Of a stretch of DNA of 64,000 nucleotides, positions 1 to 9,168 are shown one piece after another. Under the pieces are notes generated by a model. That model was not told the origin of the DNA. It did no database searches and was given only the letters and a program-made list of their open reading frames with translations. A program made the translations under genes and the position numbers. Numbering within the stretch: position 1 is the stretch's first letter; each line of letters begins with the position of its first letter. Source of the DNA: Nostocoides sp. F2B08 (GTDB lineage Bacteria; Actinomycetota; Actinomycetes; Actinomycetales; Dermatophilaceae); the NCBI RefSeq assembly GCF_009184895.1, contig NZ_WESE01000002.1:558001-622000 (forward strand), read 5' to 3'.

Positions 1-1
1 G

Positions 2-337
2 GGGGTCGGCCTCGTCGGTCCCCACCGCGACGACATCGTGCTCACCCTCGGCGAGCTGCCCGCCAAGGGGTATGCGAGTCACGGCGAGTCCTGGTCCTTC
101 GCCCTGGGCCTGAAGCTGGCTGCGTACCGCCTGCTGCGTGCCGACCTCGACGACGATCCGGTGCTCATCCTCGACGACGTGTTCGCCGAGCTCGACTCCG
201 GTCGGCGAGAGCGGTTGGCGGCGATGATCGGCGACTGCGAGCAGGTGATCATCACGGCCGCCGTCGGCGAGGACGTCCCGAAATCGCTTGGGGGGCAGAC
301 GTTCTGGGTCAAGGACGGGGAGGTGGTCCCGGGGTGA
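2..337 (+). CDS. recF: DNA replication/repair protein RecF, C-terminal part
   Basis: RecF is an SMC-like ATPase that helps load RecA at single-strand gaps and stalled forks. Only the last 111 codons are in the window; the reading frame enters from outside. Visible marks are LVGPHRDD near the left edge, the KGYASHGE stretch (ABC-signature region) and the Walker B/D-loop DDVFAELD, all typical of the RecF C-terminus. The stop overlaps the GTG start of the next gene by four bases (GTGA), so the two are translationally coupled. The position fits the dnaA-dnaN-recF-DUF721 order of actinobacterial origins. Confidence 0.95.
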   Translation, partial: GVGLVGPHRDDIVLTLGELPAKGYASHGESWSFALGLKLAAYRLLRADLDDDPVLILDDVFAELDSGRRERLAAMIGDCEQVIITAAVGEDVPKSLGGQTFWVKDGEVVPG

Positions 338-897
338 GTGGACCGGACGAGCGCGATGTCGGCGCCGGTGCCAGGGCTCCCGGTGCCGGTGCCGAGGGCG
401 GCGAGGACGTCGACGCTGCTGCTGCTGCGCTGGCCAGGGCTCGTGCCAAGGCCGCGGACGCGGGGCTGCGGCCGGGGTCGGCTCCGCAGCGTCGTCGGCG
501 GGTCGGCAGTGGCGGTGCGGGCGAGGGGCGTCGCGACGGCCGGGACTTCGCGCTGATCGGCGACCAGGTCGAGGCGATCGTCGCGGACCGGGGCTGGGAC
601 GTCGACGTGGCGGCCGGCTCGGTCATGGGGCGGTGGCCGCAGATCGTCGGAGTCGAGCTCGCGGCCCACGCCGCTCCGGTGACCTTCGAGGACGGGGTGC
701 TGACGGTGCGCTGCGACTCGACGGCGTGGGCGACCCAGCTGCGGCTCATGCAGAGCCAGCTGCTCGCCCGGATCACCGAGGACGTCGGGGCCGGTGTCGT
801 CGTGGAGCTGCGGATCGTCGGCCCCACCGCGCCGTCGTGGTCGCGCGGCCCGCGCCGCACCGCCGGCGGCCGGGGGCCGCGCGACACCTACGGCTGA
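334..897 (+). CDS. dciA: DUF721 / DciA-family protein
   Basis: A 187-residue protein with a GTG start inside the recF stop. DUF721 proteins of the DciA type help load the replicative helicase DnaB and regularly follow recF in Actinobacteria. The first 60 or so residues are Ala/Gly/Arg-rich and low in complexity. The conserved DUF721 core occupies roughly residues 70-180, with [10 protein letters not shown], an L.V.C.S.AWATQLR stretch and a C-terminal RGPRDTYG. gyrB would be expected directly downstream but lies almost 36 kb away. The family call rests on sequence plus context; function is from the family. Confidence 0.85.
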   Translation: MSGPDERDVGAGARAPGAGAEGGEDVDAAAAALARARAKAADAGLRPGSAPQRRRRVGSGGAGEGRRDGRDFALIGDQVEAIVADRGWDVDVAAGSVMGRWPQIVGVELAAHAAPVTFEDGVLTVRCDSTAWATQLRLMQSQLLARITEDVGAGVVVELRIVGPTAPSWSRGPRRTAGGRGPRDTYG

Positions 898-939
898 TGC
901 CCTCCCCCTCCCCGCGTTTGGTGCGAAGTCATCAGTTCG

Positions 940-957
940 GTGCGAGATCTCGCACCG
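940..957. repeat. intergenic palindrome (GGTGCGA family)
   Basis: GGTGCGAGATCTCGCACC is a perfect 18-base palindrome. It sits in a cluster of the same unit (TTTGGTGCGA at about 918, ATCGCACCGG at about 970) in the 271-base gap after dciA. The unit resembles the cores of the other intergenic palindromes at 6935, 14214, 26166 and 33401. The rest of the gap up to the carboxypeptidase is C-rich low-complexity sequence with no gene. Confidence 0.6.
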
Positions 958-1168
958 GTCGGTGGAACATCGCACCGGTCCCGGCCCGTCGACTCCCTCG
1001 CCACCTTTCGACCCCACCCGTGAACCACCGTCCTGCCCCCCGTCGACTCCCTTCGACCTCTCCTTCCCTCCCCTGCGACCCCCTCCATCCCCTGCCGTTC
1101 AGGACCTTGACCAGCCCATAACAGGGGGAGGAGCATGGGCCGGATCACGTCTGAACCCGGGAGGTTCG

Positions 1169-4100
1169 ATGTTCCGTCGACTCGCCATCGCGACCACTGC
1201 GGCAATCGTCATGACGGGGGTGAGCACACCGACGCTGCTTGCGGCCCCCTCACCGGGCGGCGTGGACGACCTCCTGGCGGTCTATACCGGCACTGTGGAC
1301 GCCGACGGTCTCGCGGCCATCGTCGGGCTCGGGGTCGACCGCCACGACATCGTCGCTGGTCCAGCCCCGGGCGGACCCGGCGAGATCGAGGTCGAGGTCA
1401 TCCTCAGCAGCGACCAGGCCGCCCAGCTCGACGCAGCCGGCGCCGCGCTCGAGCAGAAGTCCGCCCCGCAGTCGCGACTGCGGACCTTCGGGGTGCAGCA
1501 GACGGTCTACGACCAGTACCTCGGCGAGGGCGGCATCCAGGAGGAGCTGGTCCAGCGCGCTGCCGACAACCCGACGATCGCCCGCCACGTCGTCATCGGG
1601 CAGACGGTGAACGGGACGGACATCTCCGCCGTGCGCGTAACGCGCAACGTGGGGAGGGTCAAGGAGGGCCAGCGCCCGACCACTGTCTTCGTGGGTGCCC
1701 AGCACGCGCGTGAGTGGATCACTCCCGAGATGGTGCGCCGGCTGCTCGACGACATCCTCGGCGGCTACGGCACGGACCAGCGCATCACCGACCTCGTCAA
1801 CACCACCGAGATGTGGTTCGTCCCGGTCGCCAACCCCGACGGCTACGACTTCACCTTCGAGGAGGGCAACCGACTCTGGCGCAAGAACCTCGCCGACAAC
1901 AACGGCGACGGTGCCATCACGCCCGGCGACGGCGTCGACCTCAACCGCAATTTCGCGACCCGTTGGGGCTACGACAACGAGGGCTCCTCGCCGATCCCCG
2001 CGAGTGAGACGTATCGAGGTCCCGAGCCCAGCTCTGAGCCCGAGACGCAGGCTCTCGACGCGCTGTTCGCCCGCATCACCCCACAGTTCCTCGTCAACTA
2101 CCACTCCGCTGCCGAGCTGCTCCTGCACGGTGTCGGGTGGCAGGTGGCCACGCCGTCGCCCGACGACGTGATCTACGAGGCGATGGTCGGCGACGACGCC
2201 GACCCGGCGGTGCCGGGCTACGACCCGGACATCTCCGCGGAGCTCTACACGACGAACGGTGAGACCACCGGCCACATGCAGGATGCCTACGGCACGCTCG
2301 GCTTCACTCCCGAGATGTCGACGTGCTACACGGTGTCCGACGCGGTCCCGGACGACGAGTGGGACGCCGCGGACTGCCAGAGCGTGTTCAACTTCCCCGA
2401 CGACGAGGAGCTCATCCGGGCCGAGTACGAGAAGAACGTGCCGTTCGCACTGGCCGTCGCCGAGTCCGCCCTGGACCCCGACGACCCGGTCTCGGTCGTC
2501 GACCGTGACGCCGAGGACTTCCGGGTGGACAGCTTCGAGGTCTCCTACGGCGATCCCCAGCCGGTGTCGGTGACGGCGAAGCGGGCCATCCGGGCCAAGA
2601 TGCTGAACTACTCGGTCAACGGCGGCGCGACCGTACGACGACCACTCACCGAGTGGACCGGCGGGGAGCGCTACGGCGAGGACGCCGACGACTACTACGC
2701 CGAGTACCGCGGCCTGGTCCAGGGGGCCGCGCCCGGTGACTCGGTCGAGGTGTGGTTCACCGGGACGGCGACCGCGGCTGACGTCGGTCCGGGCCAGGCC
2801 GGGCCGGTGGAGAGCGAGCGATTCACGTATGCGCTGGTCGAGGACTCCGGCAGCCCCGTCCTCGTCGTCGCGAACGAGGACTACACGGGGGTCAACCCCG
2901 ACTACCCGGACACCACGACCGAACCGAAGTACCTCGCCGCACACGTCGCGGCCCTCGAGGCCAACGGGGTCACCCCGGCCACCTGGGACGTCGACGCCCA
3001 GGGCGTGCCGCACCACCTCGGAGTGCTCTCGCACTTCGACGCTGCCCTCTGGTACCTCGGCGACAACCGCCTCACCCAGGACCCGGAGGACGAGCTGATC
3101 CGCTACGGCGCGGCCGAGCTCCCCGACCTGGCGGTGGCCGAGCGTCAGCAGTACCTGACGGTCGCCATGCGCGACTACCTCAACGAGGGCGGCAAGCTGG
3201 CGTATGCGGGCGAGACGACGGCCTACTACGGCCTGGGCGGAGGTCTGTTCGGCGGGATCTACTACGGCCTGGACGGCGCCCCGGACCAGGAGTGTGTGGT
3301 CACCTCCGACCCGTTCTCCGACTGTCTCCTGCTCGCCGACGACTTCACGCAGTACTGGCTGGGCGCATACTCGCGCACGCCGCTCAGCGTGGAGAGCACG
3401 ACGGGTACCGCACCGCCGTTCGAGGGGTTCGAGGGGACGTTCGGCGGGCCGGCCACGGTCGACAACCCCGTCGAAGAAGCGGGCGCGTTCGTCGCGACGA
3501 GCGACGTGCTGCCGGTGGACGAGTTCCCGCAGTTCGACAGCATGGGTGTGACCGAGTTCCCCGACCCGTTCGCCGCCGTCGAGGGGGCCTGGGCGGCGGC
3601 GGCCGGCCATGTCGATGACGGGTACCAGCGCCTCGGTCGCACCTTCGACCTGACCGGTCTCACGGCGGCCGACGCACCGGCGTTCACGGCGCAGATCGCC
3701 TTCGACCTCGAGCCGGGATACGACAACGTCCTCGTCGAGGTCCGAACCCTCGGCGCCAACCCGCCGGACTGGACCACACTCGAGGAGTCGGGGGCTGCCA
3801 CGTCCTCGGCGCTGCCGACCGAGTGCGAGGCCGGGTTCTACATCGAGACGCACCCGCAGCTGCTGAACTACATCACGCTCGGCGACCCGTGCACGACGCC
3901 GGGATCCACCGGTGAGTGGAATGCGATGACCGGCTCCTCGGGTGGCTGGATCCCGGTCTCGTTCGACCTCACCGACTATGTGGGCGAGGAGATCGAGCTC
4001 GTCGTCAGCTATGTCACCGACCCGTTCACCGGAGGGCTCGGGGTCATCATCGATGACACCGCGCTGGTCACGACCGCGGGTCCGTCGCAGGAGGAGGGGT

Positions 4101-4315
4101 TCGAGACGGGCTTCGGTGCGTGGAGCGTTCTCGGCGCACCGGACTCGAGCCCCGACAATCTCAGCGACTGGGAGCGGGCGGACGGACTCTCGAACCTCTT
4201 CTCGGGGGTCGCCACGCCCGACACGCTGATGTTCGGCTTCGGGCTGGAGCAGCTCGCGAGCGACGAGGAGCGGGCCGACGCCGTCGGCCGCATCCTCGCG
4301 CACTTCGGCGGGTGA
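1169..4315 (+). CDS. secreted M14-family zinc carboxypeptidase
   Basis: A 1,048-residue exported metallocarboxypeptidase. The ATG at 1169 follows a GGGAGG site and opens a signal peptide (MFRRLAIATTAAIVMTG, cleavage near residue 26), so earlier in-frame starts are rejected. The peptidase M14 domain covers roughly residues 110-460. Zinc ligands are His179 and Glu182 in QHAREW and His312 in NYHSAAE, and the catalytic Glu is E382 in FTPEMS. The C-terminal half (about 500-1048) looks like the immune-inhibitor-A / MAM-like beta domains found in large secreted peptidases. Role: trimming C-terminal residues from external peptides. The gene stands alone and converges on the ABC transporter gene. Confidence 0.9.
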   Translation: MFRRLAIATTAAIVMTGVSTPTLLAAPSPGGVDDLLAVYTGTVDADGLAAIVGLGVDRHDIVAGPAPGGPGEIEVEVILSSDQAAQLDAAGAALEQKSAPQSRLRTFGVQQTVYDQYLGEGGIQEELVQRAADNPTIARHVVIGQTVNGTDISAVRVTRNVGRVKEGQRPTTVFVGAQHAREWITPEMVRRLLDDILGGYGTDQRITDLVNTTEMWFVPVANPDGYDFTFEEGNRLWRKNLADNNGDGAITPGDGVDLNRNFATRWGYDNEGSSPIPASETYRGPEPSSEPETQALDALFARITPQFLVNYHSAAELLLHGVGWQVATPSPDDVIYEAMVGDDADPAVPGYDPDISAELYTTNGETTGHMQDAYGTLGFTPEMSTCYTVSDAVPDDEWDAADCQSVFNFPDDEELIRAEYEKNVPFALAVAESALDPDDPVSVVDRDAEDFRVDSFEVSYGDPQPVSVTAKRAIRAKMLNYSVNGGATVRRPLTEWTGGERYGEDADDYYAEYRGLVQGAAPGDSVEVWFTGTATAADVGPGQAGPVESERFTYALVEDSGSPVLVVANEDYTGVNPDYPDTTTEPKYLAAHVAALEANGVTPATWDVDAQGVPHHLGVLSHFDAALWYLGDNRLTQDPEDELIRYGAAELPDLAVAERQQYLTVAMRDYLNEGGKLAYAGETTAYYGLGGGLFGGIYYGLDGAPDQECVVTSDPFSDCLLLADDFTQYWLGAYSRTPLSVESTTGTAPPFEGFEGTFGGPATVDNPVEEAGAFVATSDVLPVDEFPQFDSMGVTEFPDPFAAVEGAWAAAAGHVDDGYQRLGRTFDLTGLTAADAPAFTAQIAFDLEPGYDNVLVEVRTLGANPPDWTTLEESGAATSSALPTECEAGFYIETHPQLLNYITLGDPCTTPGSTGEWNAMTGSSGGWIPVSFDLTDYVGEEIELVVSYVTDPFTGGLGVIIDDTALVTTAGPSQEEGFETGFGAWSVLGAPDSSPDNLSDWERADGLSNLFSGVATPDTLMFGFGLEQLASDEERADAVGRILAHFGG

Positions 4316-4355
4316 CCTCCCCGTCCAGGCTCTTCGTGTGTGGGCGGGAACCACC

Positions 4356-4388
4356 GGCTTCGGGAGACAACCTTTGTCTCCCGAAGCC
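4356..4388. terminator. bidirectional hairpin between convergent genes
   Basis: Two perfect 15-base arms (4356-4370 and 4374-4388) separated by a 3-base loop lie between the convergent peptidase and ABC transporter genes. There is no long T-run, but the strength and position fit a shared terminator. Confidence 0.75.
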
Positions 4389-4429
4389 GAGGTTTCCGTC
4401 CCCCAGTGGTCGCCGCGGAGCGCGCCACC

Positions 4430-6316
4430 TCATGCCGCCCGGGCGAGAGACCCGGCCAGCGCCTCGGTGCGAGCGGCGGCGGAGGCGAGCGCCGCATACC
4501 GTCCGCCGAGGGCGAGCAGCTCCTCGTGGCGACCCAGCTCGACGACCCGGCCCGCCTCGAGGACGGCGATCTGGTCGGCGTGCTCGACCGTGGAGAGCCG
4601 GTGCGCGATGGTGATCGTCGTCCGGCCCCGCGAGACGGTGTCCAGGGCCTGCTGCAGGGCGCGCTCGGTCCGGTTGTCGAGCGAGCTCGTCGCCTCGTCG
4701 AGGACGAGGATCCGCGGGTCACGCAGGATGGTGCGGGCCACGGCGATCCGCTGCTTCTCACCGCCGGAGAACCGGTGCCCGCGCGCGCCGACGACCGTGT
4801 CGAGGCCGGTCGGCAGCGAGGCGACGAGGTCGGCGACCTGGGCCGCCGCGAGCGCGGACCACAGCTCGGCGTCCGTGGCGTCGGTCTTGGCGAGCAGGAG
4901 GTTGTCGCGGATCGAGGCGTGCACGAGGTAGGTCTCCTGCGTCACGACCCCGACCATCGAGGTGATCGTTGACTCGTCGAGGTCGCGTAGGTCGTATCCG
5001 TCGATGCGCACCGCGCCGGAGCTGGGGTCACGCAGGCGGGAGACGAGCGAGGCGAGGGTGCTCTTGCCGGAGCCGGTGTCGCCGACGAGCGCGAGGCTGG
5101 TGCCGGCGGGGACGACGAGGTCGATCCCGTCGAGCGCGGGCCGCCCCTCCCGCTCGTATGCGAAGGTCAGCTGCTCGAAGGCGACCTCACCGCGGACGGT
5201 GGTCGGGTCGAGGTGCACCGGCTCGCGCGGCTCCGGCACCTCGGCGACGAGGTCGAGGTATCCGAAGATCCGGCTGAAGAGCGCCATCGACGAGATCCAC
5301 TGCGCGCCGATGTTGAGGATGCCCATGAGCGGGCGGAAGATCGCACCCTGGAGCGCGGTGAACGCGACGAGGGTTCCGATCGTCATCCCGCCGCTCGTCG
5401 CGGGGAAGCCGGCGGCGAGGTAGATGATCGCCGGGATCGCGGCGAAGATGATCTGCATCGTGGCCATCCGCCAGCGGCCGGCGAGCTGGCTGCGCAGCTC
5501 GAGGCCGACGAGGCGCTCAGAGGTCAGGGCGAAGCGGTCGGTCGCGGCCGAGCCGGCGCCGAGGGTCTTGGTGAGCAGGACGCCGCTGACGGAGAGCCCC
5601 TCCTCGACCTGGGAGTGCAGGGTCGCGAGCTCGCGCTGCTTGCGCGCGGTGATCTCGCGGCGCAGCAGGGCCACGCGGCGGGTCAGGTAGACCGCCGGCG
5701 GGATGACGACGAGCGAGAGCAGCGAGAGCCGGGGGCTGAGCGCGACCATCGCGATCGCCGTGGCGATCGCGGTCGTGACGTTGCTCGCGATCGAGGTCGC
5801 GGTCGTCGTGACGACCGACTGCATGCCGGCGATGTCGTGGGTGAGCCGGCTCTGCACCTCCCCGCCGCGGGTGCGCGTGAAGAACGACATCGACTGCCGC
5901 TGCAGGTGCGCGAAGACCTGGGTGCGCAGTCCGTGCATGACCTTCTGGCCGACGTCGGAGGACATCCAGGTCTGGACGACGCCGAGCAGCGAGGTCGTGG
6001 CCGCGACGGCGAGCATGCCGCCGACGAGCCAGAGCAGGAGCGTGACGTCCTGGCTGGGCAGGGCGTCGTCGATGACGGCCCGGACGAGGAACGGCTGGGC
6101 CATCGAGATGGCCGAGGTCGCGACGATGATCGCGGTGACGATCCCGAGGGCGCGGCGGTGCGGTCCGAAGAGTGCGAGCACGCGCCGGATCTCGACGGGG
6201 CTCTCGGCGAGCTGGGCGCGGTCGGCCGGGTCGATCCGGGCGGCCCTGCCGCCGTTACCGCCCCCGCCGCGCTCTCCGTGACCGGAGCGGGTGTGGGTGT
6301 TCATGCCGTCGTCCAT
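4430..6316 (-). CDS. ABC transporter, fused membrane and ATPase domains (exporter type)
   Basis: A 628-residue half-transporter of the multidrug/lipid exporter type. The N-terminal 45 residues are Gly/Arg-rich, followed by a six-helix type-1 exporter membrane domain (about 50-350). The ATPase domain has Walker A GDTGSGKST, signature FSGGEKQRIA, Walker B ILVLDEAT and an H-loop AHRLST. The ATG at 6316 is chosen because GGAGG lies 6 bases before it; an ATG at 6304 is the alternative. A MarR-type gene is divergent, so drug- or solute-inducible export is likely. The substrate cannot be read from sequence. Confidence 0.9.
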   Translation of the reverse strand: MDDGMNTHTRSGHGERGGGGNGGRAARIDPADRAQLAESPVEIRRVLALFGPHRRALGIVTAIIVATSAISMAQPFLVRAVIDDALPSQDVTLLLWLVGGMLAVAATTSLLGVVQTWMSSDVGQKVMHGLRTQVFAHLQRQSMSFFTRTRGGEVQSRLTHDIAGMQSVVTTTATSIASNVTTAIATAIAMVALSPRLSLLSLVVIPPAVYLTRRVALLRREITARKQRELATLHSQVEEGLSVSGVLLTKTLGAGSAATDRFALTSERLVGLELRSQLAGRWRMATMQIIFAAIPAIIYLAAGFPATSGGMTIGTLVAFTALQGAIFRPLMGILNIGAQWISSMALFSRIFGYLDLVAEVPEPREPVHLDPTTVRGEVAFEQLTFAYEREGRPALDGIDLVVPAGTSLALVGDTGSGKSTLASLVSRLRDPSSGAVRIDGYDLRDLDESTITSMVGVVTQETYLVHASIRDNLLLAKTDATDAELWSALAAAQVADLVASLPTGLDTVVGARGHRFSGGEKQRIAVARTILRDPRILVLDEATSSLDNRTERALQQALDTVSRGRTTITIAHRLSTVEHADQIAVLEAGRVVELGRHEELLALGGRYAALASAAARTEALAGSLARAA

Positions 6317-6357
6317 GCGGCGCCTCCGTGTCTGAAGAGGAAGGGTCCTGAGGGTGC

Positions 6358-6407
6358 TATATAGAGAGGTTACCTCATTATCTGGTTAACTCCAAATCCG
6401 GTATGCT
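6358..6407. promoter_or_regulatory. divergent promoter region with MarR operator candidate
   Basis: An AT-rich island in GC-rich surroundings. Rightward, TATGCT (6402-6407) is a -10 that places the transcript start at the MarR ATG. Leftward, TATATA (6358-6363) is a candidate -10 for the ABC gene. Between them are the palindromes GAGGTTACCTC (6366-6376) and GTTAAC (6385-6390), the likely place for MarR to bind. The -35 boxes are weak. Confidence 0.5.
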
Positions 6408-6413
6408 CGGCGC

Positions 6414-6905
6414 ATGTCCAGCGAGCGCCTCCACTCCGATCGGGGCCAGGTTCCCGGGGTCGCCCACGAGCATCGGCCCGACTCCTCGGGTGCGGCGCTC
6501 GAGGGGTCGCTCATGGCGGTGGCGCGGGGGCTGCGTCGCGGGTGGGCGGACCAGATCGCGCACACCGGGCTGGCGCCGCACCAGGCGCGGGCGCTGCGGG
6601 TGATCGCGGCGGAGGGCTCGATCCGCCCAGGTGCCCTGGCGGAGCGGCTGCACGTGGCGCCGCGCTCGGTGACCGAGGTCGTCGACGCCCTCGTCGAACG
6701 GGAGCTCGTCAGCCGTGAGCCCGACCCGTCCGACCGTCGCGCGATGACGCTGACGCTCACCGAAGCCGGGCACGAGCTCGTCGGTGAGATCGGCGCGATC
6801 CGGCGCGCGCATACCGAGCAGGTCTTCGGCGCGGTCCTCTCCCGTGAGGAGCAGGACACCCTGGCCGCCCTCCTCGGCCGGCTGGCGGACCGCCTCTCCC
6901 CCTGA
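6414..6905 (+). CDS. MarR-family transcriptional regulator
   Basis: A 163-residue winged-helix regulator. The recognition region reads ALRVIAAEGSIRPGALAERLHVAPRSVTEVVDALVERELV, followed by the wing motif PSDRRAMTLTLTEAG that is diagnostic of MarR. It is divergent from the ABC exporter and probably represses both promoters until a ligand binds. No ribosome site precedes the ATG; a -10 (TATGCT) ends 6 bases before it, so the mRNA is probably leaderless. Confidence 0.9.
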   Translation: MSSERLHSDRGQVPGVAHEHRPDSSGAALEGSLMAVARGLRRGWADQIAHTGLAPHQARALRVIAAEGSIRPGALAERLHVAPRSVTEVVDALVERELVSREPDPSDRRAMTLTLTEAGHELVGEIGAIRRAHTEQVFGAVLSREEQDTLAALLGRLADRLSP

Positions 6906-6934
6906 CGCAGCCGGCGACAGGCTGCCGCCTCGCC

Positions 6935-7016
6935 ACCGGTGCGTTCCGCCGCGTTTGGCGTGCACCGCGACGTTTGGCGCGCTACAGCGCACCGAACACG
7001 CCGCAACGCGCCGGTC
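6935..7016. repeat. intergenic palindromic repeat, family copy
   Basis: Outer arms ACCGGTGCG and CGCGCCGGT enclose a core reading GTTTGGCGCGCTACAGCGCA followed by CCGAACAC. The core is shared with copies at 14231 and 26180. It fills most of the 330-base gap between the MarR gene and the ferredoxin gene; the remainder carries the operator at 7074. Confidence 0.6.
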
Positions 7017-7073
7017 CAGGAAGAACGCACCGGCTCCGGGCCACCCGCGCCCACGGCCCACACCCTCCCTCCC

Positions 7074-7092
7074 CGTTCCGCTGTCGGGAACG
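7074..7092. promoter_or_regulatory. inverted repeat CGTTCC-N7-GGAACG upstream of the phenol hydroxylase operon
   Basis: Perfect 6-base half-sites with a 7-base spacer. The same half-sites with the same spacing lie upstream of the lower-pathway operon (16196-16214), and a one-mismatch copy lies at the start of the 14323-15084 iclR-type gene. This makes it the best candidate operator for one or both IclR regulators. A weak -10-like CAGGCT begins 37 bases downstream of the centre. Confidence 0.65.
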
Positions 7093-7236
7093 TGCGTGGC
7101 CGGGGGAGGACACTGGCAGCAGGCTCTTCACCAACGGCTGAGGACGGCCGCAGCACAGCCACACCGGCTGAGCGCCGGCCAGCACCACCCACGGCCGCCG
7201 AGCAGAACCGCATGAGCCCGCGCGAAGGAGCGCCCC

Positions 7237-7626
7237 GTGCCGAACGTCACGATCCACCCCACCGGCGAGGTCATCTACCTCGAGCCGGAGGAGACCGTGC
7301 TGAGCGGGCTCTACAAAGCGGGCTACGCCTACACGATCGGCTGCCGCCGCGGCGGGTGCGCGATCTGCAAGGTCGACTGCCGCGCGGGCACGTTCACCTA
7401 CAACCGGCCCATCGCCGACACCGTCATCACCGCCGAGGAGCGCACCGACGGCACCTGCCTGAGCTGCCGCGCCGTCCCCGACGGTGACATCACGATCGAG
7501 ATGCGCGACGGCAACGTCCGCCTCGTCAACCCCTTCCTCCGTCAGATCAACGACAAGGCCCGGCAGCGCGCCGAGGCCCTGGCCCGAGCGCAGGCCGACA
7601 TGGCCGGCGCGACCACTAAGGAGTAA
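7237..7626 (+). CDS. 2Fe-2S ferredoxin of the phenol/catechol cluster (DmpQ/XylT-like)
   Basis: A 129-residue plant-type [2Fe-2S] ferredoxin. Cluster ligands are C36, C41 and C44 (CRRGGCAIC) with the fourth at C74 or C77 in GTCLSCR. XylT/DmpQ-type ferredoxins sit beside extradiol dioxygenases and re-reduce their oxidised active-site iron; the gene lies 6 bases before the catechol dioxygenase. The C-terminal 30 residues are a charged, Ala-rich helix. The GTG start at 7237 follows GAAGGAG. It is the first gene of the upper operon. Confidence 0.85.
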   Translation: MPNVTIHPTGEVIYLEPEETVLSGLYKAGYAYTIGCRRGGCAICKVDCRAGTFTYNRPIADTVITAEERTDGTCLSCRAVPDGDITIEMRDGNVRLVNPFLRQINDKARQRAEALARAQADMAGATTKE

Positions 7627-7632
7627 CAGCAC

Positions 7633-8562
7633 ATGGGAGTCATGAGGTTGGGCTACGCCCACGTCCGGGTCACGGACATGGCCGAGGCCAAGGACCACTA
7701 CGCCAACACGATGGGACTGTACGAGACCCTCTCGGACGTCAGCCCCGAGGGCGCGAACCGGACGTTCTACAAGGCCTGGGACGAATGGGACCACCACTCG
7801 GTCGTCCTCGAGGAGGGTGGCGTCGGCCTCGTCAAGTACGGCTGGAAGGTCCAGTACGAGAGCGACATCGACGACATCGAGCGCAAGGCCCAGACCTTCG
7901 GGGTCACCGTCGAGCGGATGAGCAAGGGGGAGAACCCGGAGATCGGCGACGGAATCCGTTTCACCACCCCCTCGGACCACGTCTTCGAGGTCTACCACGA
8001 CGCGACGCTCATCGGCACCGAGGTCGGCACCCACAACCCGGACGCCTTCCCCCGGCACCTCGTCGGTGTCGGCGTCCCCGCGCTCGACCACTCGCTCATC
8101 ACGGCCGAGGACCCGGGCATGATGGACCGCTTCCTCACCGAGGTCTTCGACTTCTACGCGACCGAGCGGGTGCAGACCAGCCTCGACGACGACGCGGACA
8201 TCATCGCGACGTGGATGACGAGCAACAACCAGATCCACCAGCTCGCCGTCCTCGCCGGCCCGCAGGGCAAGCTGCACCACTTCGCCTTCCGCCTCGGTGA
8301 CTGGACCGAGGTCGGCCGCGCGGCGGACCTGTTCTCGATGGACGACGTGCCGATCGACGTCGGCCCGACCCGCCACGGCATCACCCGCGGCCAGACGGTC
8401 TACTTCTTCGACCCGTCCGGCAACCGCAACGAGGTCTTCGCCGGCGGCTACCTCGCCTACCCGGACCGCCCGGTCAGCGTGTGGACCCCCGAGAAGCTCG
8501 GCAAGGGCGTCTTCTACCACGCCCGCGAGCTGAACGACGCGTTCACCTCCGTCCTGACCTGA
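7633..8562 (+). CDS. dmpB: catechol 2,3-dioxygenase (extradiol)
   Basis: A 309-residue Fe(II) extradiol dioxygenase that opens catechol next to the hydroxyls to give 2-hydroxymuconic semialdehyde. It has two vicinal-oxygen-chelate modules. The iron ligands can be placed at His153 (VPALDHS), His215 or His216 (KLHHFAF) and Glu267 (NRNEVFAGG), close to the numbering of XylE. The length matches the family (307-314). Cytoplasmic, probably tetrameric. A symbol such as xylE would serve equally. Confidence 0.93.
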   Translation: MGVMRLGYAHVRVTDMAEAKDHYANTMGLYETLSDVSPEGANRTFYKAWDEWDHHSVVLEEGGVGLVKYGWKVQYESDIDDIERKAQTFGVTVERMSKGENPEIGDGIRFTTPSDHVFEVYHDATLIGTEVGTHNPDAFPRHLVGVGVPALDHSLITAEDPGMMDRFLTEVFDFYATERVQTSLDDDADIIATWMTSNNQIHQLAVLAGPQGKLHHFAFRLGDWTEVGRAADLFSMDDVPIDVGPTRHGITRGQTVYFFDPSGNRNEVFAGGYLAYPDRPVSVWTPEKLGKGVFYHARELNDAFTSVLT

Positions 8563-8659
8563 CCTCCCGCCCACCGTCGGCGACGGTGGCGGCGCCTCGC
8601 CGCCGTCGCCGCGGTACCCCCTACCCTCCAGCACCCCACATCCCCTGGGAGGAGCCACG

Positions 8660-9154
8660 ATGCTGGTCCGCACCGAGACCGTCCTGACGTATGCCGGGGC
8701 CCGGCTCGCGCTCGACGCCTCCCTGCGCAGGGCGAAGGAGATCGGGGGCGCCTTCAACGTGGCCGTCACCGACAGCAGCGGTGGCCTGCTCGCTTTCGCG
8801 CGGATGGACGGAGCCTTCACAGTCTCCGGCTCGATCGCCCAGGACAAGGCGTGGACCGTGACGGGCTTCGGCGGGCTGTGCACCGACGACTTCTACGAGG
8901 CGATCGCCGGTGAGGACGCGGTGCGCGAGGGCATCGCGCAGCGCGGCCGGGTCGCGGCCTTCGGCGGCGGGGTCCCCGTACTTGTCGACGGAGTCCTCGT
9001 CGGTGCCGTCGGTGCCTCGGGCGGATCAGCCGCACAGGACAAGGACGTCGCGACCGCCGGCGCCGACGCCGTCGTCGCCGAACTGCAGAACCCCGCCGAA
9101 CCGAACACGGCGGTCGAGCTGAACACGACAGCCGGAAGCCACGACAGACCCTGA
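8660..9154 (+). CDS. GlcG/HbpS (DUF336) family protein
   Basis: A 164-residue protein with the GlcG/HbpS core: an N-terminal helix, then FNVAVTDSSGGLLAFARMDGA, KAWTVTGFG and a glycine-rich GGGVPVLVDGVLVGAVGASG strand. Members bind haem or act as small accessory proteins, and they are common in aromatic degradation operons without an agreed role. An RBS (GGAGGAG) precedes the ATG. The last 25 residues are an unconserved tail. The 97-base gap before it contains a short GC-rich inverted repeat around 8574-8585. Confidence 0.8.
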   Translation: MLVRTETVLTYAGARLALDASLRRAKEIGGAFNVAVTDSSGGLLAFARMDGAFTVSGSIAQDKAWTVTGFGGLCTDDFYEAIAGEDAVREGIAQRGRVAAFGGGVPVLVDGVLVGAVGASGGSAAQDKDVATAGADAVVAELQNPAEPNTAVELNTTAGSHDRP

Positions 9155-9168
9155 GAGATGGAGTGACC

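Noticed and set aside
794-1168. N-terminal extension of the carboxypeptidase
   Set aside because: Overlaps dciA and a palindromic gap; the start at 1169 has a ribosome site and begins a signal peptide.
1250-4354. A 1,034-codon open frame antisense to the carboxypeptidase
   Set aside because: Arg/Val/Asp-rich low-complexity product without motifs; the plus strand has signal peptide and zinc ligands.
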